DNA from: a bacterium | Lineage (GTDB): Bacteria; Acidobacteriota; Thermoanaerobaculia; Multivoradales; JAHEKO01 | NCBI GenBank assembly: GCA_024224155.1 | Contig: JAAENP010000348.1 | Coordinates: 1 to 36,101 of the forward strand | Reading direction: 5' to 3' | Length of the DNA stretch: 36,101 nt | In this document: positions 32,082-36,101 of the stretch, piece after piece | Numbering within the stretch: the first letter of the stretch is position 1 | How the letters are laid out: every line of letters begins with the position of its first letter | Program-made: the position numbers and the translations under genes | Notes under the pieces: generated by a model | The model's input: only the letters and a program-made list of their open reading frames with translations | Told to the model about the DNA's origin: nothing | Database searches by the model: none

Positions 32082-33329
32082 ATGCCTTTTGACCGAGCTC
32101 GACTGATCTACGACTGGAACACCGCGGCCAGCGCGGAGCCCGGTCCTGCTCGAGGGAAAGTAGAGCTCAACGACGAGACTCTCCGCGACGGCCTGCAGTC
32201 GCCCTCGGTTCGTGACCCCTCGCTCGAGCAAAAGCTGGCGATTCTGCACAAGATGTCCGGTCTCGGGATCGAATCGGCCAACATCGGTCTGCCCGGGGCC
32301 GGACCTCATGTCGTCGAGTCCGTGCGCAGGCTCGCGCATGAGATCGTGGATCACGATCTCGAAATTGCACCCAACTGCGCGGCCCGAACCTTGGCACGAG
32401 ACATCGAGCCGATTCTCCAGATCTCGCAGGATACCGGTCTCGAGATCGAGGTGGCCTGTTTTATAGGCTCGAGCGCGATTCGCCGATTCACGGAGAGCTG
32501 GGAAATGGATCGCCTCCTGGAGCTGGCGGAGAACGCCGTCGGCTTGACCGTCGCGCACCAGCTGCCGTGCATGTTCGTCACCGAGGACACCACTCGGGCA
32601 GCGCCGGAGGATCTTCGACGCCTCTATCAGGCGGCGGTGCGCGCGGGAGCCCGAAGGGTCTGCGTGGCCGATACTGTGGGGCATGCAACTCCACGGGGGG
32701 CGCGAGAGGTGGTCGGCTTCATCCGTAGCGTCGTCGACGAAGTCGCGCCCGATGTCAAGGTCGACTGGCACGGACATCGCGATCGCGGCCTGGCGCTGGA
32801 GAACTCGATCGTCGCCGCGCAGGCCGGTGCCGATCGACTGCACGGCACCGCGCTCGGAGTGGGAGAGCGGGTGGGCAACACGCCGATCGATTTGCTGCTG
32901 GTCAACTTGAAGCTCCTGGGCTGGATCGACCGGGATCTGACCAGCCTGCCGGAATACTGCCGGCTGGTGTCGAAGGCGACCGGAGTGCCCCTTCCGGAGA
33001 ACTACCCGATCGTGGGTCGTGATGCTTTTCGTACCGGTACCGGCGTGCATGCCGCAGCCATCATCAAGGCTCAGGCCAAGGGTGATGCCGAGCTCGCCGA
33101 CTGCGTCTACTCGGGAGTTCCCGCGGCCTGGGTTGGCAGGCGGCAGAGAATCGAGATCGGTCCGATGAGCGGCATGTCCAACGTCGTCTTCTGGCTCGAG
33201 CAGCGCGGCTACCATCCGTCGGACGGCCTCGTCGAGGCGATCTTTCGGTGCGCCAAGGCCGCCGGCACGGTGCTCGAGGAAGACGAGATCGTGGCTATCT
33301 GCGATGACTGCGGTGCCCAGCGCGCCTGA
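32082..33329 (+). CDS. 2-isopropylmalate/homocitrate synthase-family (HMGL-like) protein
   Basis: A 415-residue TIM-barrel aldol-condensation enzyme. Visible are the metal and substrate motif NDETLRDGLQ at about residues 28-37, FIGSSAIRRF, VADTVGHATPRG, the metal histidine pair in DWHGHRDRG, and LGVGERVGNTPIDLLL. FRTGTGVHAAAIIKAQAKG replaces the SGIHQDG-type stretch of LeuA. The C-terminus stops at ICDDCGAQRA, with no LeuA allosteric dimer domain, so leucine feedback is not expected. Isopropylmalate, citramalate and homocitrate synthesis are all possible. It overlaps the recombinase gene by 26 nt. Confidence 0.85.
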   Translation: MPFDRARLIYDWNTAASAEPGPARGKVELNDETLRDGLQSPSVRDPSLEQKLAILHKMSGLGIESANIGLPGAGPHVVESVRRLAHEIVDHDLEIAPNCAARTLARDIEPILQISQDTGLEIEVACFIGSSAIRRFTESWEMDRLLELAENAVGLTVAHQLPCMFVTEDTTRAAPEDLRRLYQAAVRAGARRVCVADTVGHATPRGAREVVGFIRSVVDEVAPDVKVDWHGHRDRGLALENSIVAAQAGADRLHGTALGVGERVGNTPIDLLLVNLKLLGWIDRDLTSLPEYCRLVSKATGVPLPENYPIVGRDAFRTGTGVHAAAIIKAQAKGDAELADCVYSGVPAAWVGRRQRIEIGPMSGMSNVVFWLEQRGYHPSDGLVEAIFRCAKAAGTVLEEDEIVAICDDCGAQRA

Positions 33330-34242
33330 AGCCGACCCGTCGGAGCCAGAAGCGACGAGCGCGTCGCGCCGGCTCGTCGAGCGCTACCTGGAAGGACTGG
33401 CTTTGGAACGGGGTCTGGCCGCGAACACCGTAGCCGCCTACCGCCGGGACCTGGAGGGTATCGTGCTCTATCTGGAGGAACGCCGGCTCGATCTGCTGAG
33501 CGCTGCCCATGAGCACCTGTCTGCGTACATTCGCCATTTGAGACGGAGAAATCTCGCGCCCAGCAGCGTGCGCCGCGCGGTGGCTTCGCTTCGCGGGCTG
33601 TTCGGCCATCTGGTCGAGCAGGGCGAGCGCGACGATGACCCGGCGGTCAACCTGGTGGCGCCCAAGCTCTGGAAGAAGCTGCCGCGAGTTCTCGCCGAGG
33701 AGGAGATCGAAGCTCTCTTGACCGCGCCCGACGTCGAGACGCCTCTCGGCATTCGTGATCGAGCCATGATCGAGCTGCTCTATGCGTCGGGGCTACGCGT
33801 GAGCGAGCTGGTGGGCCTGAAGCTGTCGCAGCTGCGACTGGATCTGGGGCTCGTCGTGGTCATGGGCAAGGGCAGTCGGGAGCGCATGGTGCCGCTGGGA
33901 GAGGCGGCGGAGGAATGGGTCGGGCGCTATCTCGCGGAAACGCGTCGCCAGCTCGTGACCGGACGCCACGAGATCCTGTTCGTGAACCGGTACGGAAGGC
34001 CCTTGACGCGGCAAGGGTTCTGGAAGCTCCTGCGCGGCCACGGTCTTTCGGCCGGCATCGCGGAGATTCATCCACATCTCCTGCGTCACAGCTTCGCGAC
34101 CCATCTCCTCGAGCATGGAGCCGACCTACGTTCGGTCCAGGCAATGCTCGGCCATGCCGATATTTCGACGACTCAGATCTATACTCACATCCACCAACAG
34201 CGGCTCCGAAGCATGTATGACAGGTTCCACCCGCGGGCCTGA
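33304..34242 (+). CDS. XerC/XerD-type tyrosine recombinase
   Basis: A 312-residue site-specific tyrosine recombinase. The N-terminal SAM-like core-binding domain spans about residues 22-110. The catalytic domain shows Arg165 (SGLRVSEL), Lys189 (GKGSRERMVPL), His258 and Arg261 (HPHLLRHSFATHLLEHGADL), His284 (LGHADIST) and nucleophile Tyr293 (TTQIYTH). All catalytic residues are present. Length and the C-terminal RHSFATHLL...GHADISTTQIYTHI pattern fit chromosome-dimer resolution rather than phage integrases. XerC versus XerD is not decided, and no attachment site or phage gene is nearby. Confidence 0.93.
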   Translation: MTAVPSAPEADPSEPEATSASRRLVERYLEGLALERGLAANTVAAYRRDLEGIVLYLEERRLDLLSAAHEHLSAYIRHLRRRNLAPSSVRRAVASLRGLFGHLVEQGERDDDPAVNLVAPKLWKKLPRVLAEEEIEALLTAPDVETPLGIRDRAMIELLYASGLRVSELVGLKLSQLRLDLGLVVVMGKGSRERMVPLGEAAEEWVGRYLAETRRQLVTGRHEILFVNRYGRPLTRQGFWKLLRGHGLSAGIAEIHPHLLRHSFATHLLEHGADLRSVQAMLGHADISTTQIYTHIHQQRLRSMYDRFHPRA

Positions 34243-34311
34243 GAGTCCCGGGGAAAAGCGCCGCTAGCGCGCGACCCGAGAAGTCCGCAGACCGGTGATC
34301 CGGCACACTTG

Positions 34312-34341
34312 TTGGTGACCATCGCCTCCAGGTTTTAGAAT
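34312..34341 (+). promoter_or_regulatory. sigma70-like promoter of the lytic transglycosylase, leaderless geometry
   Basis: TTGGTG (34312-34317), an 18 bp spacer and TAGAAT (34336-34341), followed by only GCGCGC before the ATG at 34348. Transcription would begin at or next to the start codon. No Shine-Dalgarno is present. Confidence 0.5.
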
Positions 34342-34347
34342 GCGCGC

Positions 34348-35040
34348 ATGTGGAGGCCCCCTTTCAGGTTGGTTGTGGCCGTCGTGGTGTTGACCGCGAC
34401 CTCGCTGCCCAGCGCCGCCGAGCTGGTTGTTTTCTCGGGTGGCCACGTCCTCAAGGTCGCGGGTTTCGAAGTGATCGGCGAAGGTGTTGTCTTGCGGCTG
34501 CCGAGTGGCGGCGGCATGCGGGTCTCTCTGAGCTCGGTCGAGCGGATCGTCGATGACGAGGTCGAGGCCCCGGTCGAAGGACCCGATGGCGAGACCGGGG
34601 GAGCCCCTATCAGGCTCGGATTCGACGATGGCCAACCGGTTCCCGATACGCCCTATGGCGATTTGATTTTTGTCGCGGCTCGGCGTGAGGAGATCAACCC
34701 GGCCCTGGTGGCGGCGATGGTGCGAGCCGAGTCGGCCTTCGACCCGGGCGCTGTGTCGGTGAAGGGTGCCCGTGGCTTGATGCAGCTCATGCCGGCCACC
34801 GCGAGGCGCTTCGGGGTGCCCACGGGCGACCTCTTCAACCCTGAGCGCAACCTAGAGGCTGGCACTCGCTATCTGAGTTGGCTGGTCAAGAAGTTCCCCG
34901 ACGATCTGCCTCGAATCCTGGCGGCCTACAACGCCGGCGAAGCCAATGTTGCGCGTTACGGGGGTGTGCCTCCGTTTCGTGAAACCCGAGGCTACATCAA
35001 GCGGATCTACGGCACATTGGGACTCGACGCGGTTCGGTAG
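34348..35040 (+). CDS. lytic transglycosylase (SLT domain)
   Basis: A 230-residue exported murein lytic transglycosylase that cleaves the MurNAc-GlcNAc bond with 1,6-anhydro product formation. The signal peptide (RLVVAVVVLTATSLPSAA) is within residues 1-24. Residues 25-90 form a short beta-rich region (GGHVLKVAGFEVIGEG) of unknown role, and the SLT domain covers about 100-225: MVRAESAFDP with catalytic Glu128, KGARGLMQLMPATARRFG, NPERNLEAGTRYLSWL and AYNAGEANVARYGGVPP. All hallmark motifs are intact. The gene ends inside the convergent phosphatase gene, overlapping 34 nt. Confidence 0.93.
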   Translation: MWRPPFRLVVAVVVLTATSLPSAAELVVFSGGHVLKVAGFEVIGEGVVLRLPSGGGMRVSLSSVERIVDDEVEAPVEGPDGETGGAPIRLGFDDGQPVPDTPYGDLIFVAARREEINPALVAAMVRAESAFDPGAVSVKGARGLMQLMPATARRFGVPTGDLFNPERNLEAGTRYLSWLVKKFPDDLPRILAAYNAGEANVARYGGVPPFRETRGYIKRIYGTLGLDAVR

Positions 35041-36101
35041 CGCATCGCGACGAGAGTCTGGTCGTCGTCGGCGGGGACGCCTGCGGCGTGCTTCTCGACG
35101 GCTCGGACCACTCGATCTCTTGCGGCGCTTGCGCTCGAGTGAGTGGCCCGCAGCGAATCGCGAATGCCGTCATATCCGAAGGGCTCTCCTTCTGCATTCA
35201 CCATTTCGATCAAGCCGTCCGAGAGCCAGACGAGCACGTCTCCCTCTTCGAGCTCAAAACTAGTGTGTCCGTAGTGCTCTCCGAGCGCACCGAGGGGATT
35301 GCCCGGCAGCAGGATCTCCTCGACCTCGCCGCTGCGGATCAGATAGGTGGGCGGGTGGCCGGCGTTGGTCAGGTCGAGCCGCCCTCGCCGGAAATCGACG
35401 ACGGCGACCGTCGCGGTCACGAAGAATCGACCGTCTTGATCTGTGCGGATCATGCTGCTGAGCCGGCTGAGAATCTCTTTGGGCCGCTTTTCCTCTTCGA
35501 CAAGAATGCCAAGGGCCGCTTTGATCATGGCCATCCGCAACCCGGTCGGAAGACCGTGCCCGGAGACATCGGCGATTACGACCGCCAGCCGCGATTCGTC
35601 GATCCGGAGAATGTCGAAGTAGTCGCCGCCGATCGCGGCACTTGGCTCGAACAGGGTCGCAAACTCGAGGGCGTCGGCCTGAGGCAACTCAGAGGGCAAC
35701 AGGCTCTGCTGCAGATCGCGCGCGATCGCCAGCTCCTTTTCGAGGCTCTCCTTTTGAGCTTCGGAGGCGACTAGCTCCTCTAGATTCTCGGCCATCTGGT
35801 TGAAGGACCTCTGCAGCTCACCGACCTGGTCTTTGCGGCGCACCGGTATTCGAGCGGCGAAGTCGCCCGCCCGTACCGCGTCGGTCGCCCGGCTCAGACG
35901 ATTCACTGCCCGGCTGAGGGTGAAGATCATGAACAGCGCCATGCCAAGGGCGGCCGCATAGATTCCCGCGAGCAGGCTCGCTAGCGAGATGAAAGCCGCC
36001 CAGGCGGCGGTATCGACCTCCGAGCTCGACAGAAAGTAACGAGCTACTCCTCGAGTCGTGCCGTTGAGCGTGGCGGTGACGTACTCGGCAACCACCTGGC
36101 C
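35007..36101 (-). CDS. HAMP-PP2C (SpoIIE-type) protein phosphatase, partial
   Basis: The frame is open to the right edge of the window (GQVVAEY...), so the N-terminal sensor part is missing; 364 or more residues are visible. A transmembrane segment (LASLLAGIYAAALGMALFMIF) is followed by a HAMP domain (LSRAVNRLSRATDAVRAGDFAARIPV), a coiled coil (EKELAIARDLQQSLLP) and a PP2C/SpoIIE phosphatase domain with GGDYFDI, VIADVSGHGLPTG, NAGHPPTYLI, LVWLSDGLIE and ADDDQT supplying metal-binding aspartates. Such proteins dephosphorylate anti-sigma-factor antagonists; no anti-sigma or antagonist gene is present here. Confidence 0.9.
   Translation of the reverse strand, partial: GQVVAEYVTATLNGTTRGVARYFLSSSEVDTAAWAAFISLASLLAGIYAAALGMALFMIFTLSRAVNRLSRATDAVRAGDFAARIPVRRKDQVGELQRSFNQMAENLEELVASEAQKESLEKELAIARDLQQSLLPSELPQADALEFATLFEPSAAIGGDYFDILRIDESRLAVVIADVSGHGLPTGLRMAMIKAALGILVEEEKRPKEILSRLSSMIRTDQDGRFFVTATVAVVDFRRGRLDLTNAGHPPTYLIRSGEVEEILLPGNPLGALGEHYGHTSFELEEGDVLVWLSDGLIEMVNAEGEPFGYDGIRDSLRATHSSASAARDRVVRAVEKHAAGVPADDDQTLVAMRYRTASSPNVP

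Noticed and set aside
32076-33215. 379-codon minus-strand frame opposite the synthase-like gene
   Set aside because: Antisense shadow; the plus strand carries all the catalytic motifs.
33304-34242. Recombinase as sign of a prophage or integrative element
   Set aside because: Sequence fits housekeeping XerC/D, and no attachment repeats, phage genes or tRNA target are nearby.

Overview
The window is GC-rich (about 65%), densely coding DNA from a Gram-negative-type bacterium. The gene mix is a SpoIVB-type S55 protein outside any sporulation context, a BTAD-AAA regulator, an ECF sigma factor next to a zinc-finger/TPR protein, a lipoate and 2-oxoacid dehydrogenase block, and many large secreted or hypothetical proteins. 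This would fit Acidobacteriota or a neighbouring phylum, but the assignment is inference: no rRNA or tRNA marker is present. I see no tRNA, rRNA, CRISPR array, insertion sequence or prophage.

Layout. 1-1941: a class I fructose-bisphosphate aldolase flanked by two ~180 bp arms of an inverted repeat. 1942-3198 (-): patatin-like phospholipase, divergent from 3275-6943 (+): metallo-beta-lactamase-fold hydrolase, dihydrolipoyl dehydrogenase (E3) and 2-oxoacid dehydrogenase acyltransferase (E2). 6960-9237 (-): zinc-finger/TPR protein, ECF sigma factor and a small exported protein. 9372-11792 (+): lipB, lipA, then an alpha-hydroxy-acid oxidase gene wrecked by an internal deletion and frame change. 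11939-14701 (+): GNAT acetyltransferase, a PaaA/BoxB-like diiron protein and proline dehydrogenase. 14716-16998 (-): BTAD-AAA regulator; its 314 bp upstream region carries two copies of an 18 bp element made of CTGACG repeats 11 bp apart, and a small protein gene (17313-17549) is read away from it. 17667-18821 (-): membrane protein. 18923-20521 (+): PqqD-like protein, Crp/Fnr regulator and a YkgJ-type cysteine-cluster protein. 20539-27666 (+): a tightly packed run recN, tsaC/sua5, S55-domain protein, secreted beta-propeller-like protein, coaD. 27691-30985 (+): adenosine deaminase, CDGSH iron-sulfur protein, DUF2071-like protein, DUF819-like membrane protein. 30985-34242 (+): isopropylmalate/isocitrate dehydrogenase-like enzyme, isopropylmalate synthase-like enzyme and XerC/D recombinase. 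34348-35040 (+): lytic transglycosylase, overlapping tail to tail with a HAMP-PP2C (SpoIIE-type) phosphatase that runs off the right edge.

Themes. E3, E2, LipB and LipA form one functional block (lipoyl-dependent oxidation and lipoate assembly) although E1 is absent and a sigma-factor operon sits in the middle. The most unusual regions are the BTAD regulator with its repeat array, the GNAT/diiron/proline dehydrogenase operon, the inverted repeat around the aldolase, and the S55 protein in which the Ser motif lies N-terminal to the conserved His motif. Several genes without a Shine-Dalgarno have a TANAAT or TAGACT hexamer 6-10 nt before the start codon, which suggests leaderless or nearly leaderless transcription.
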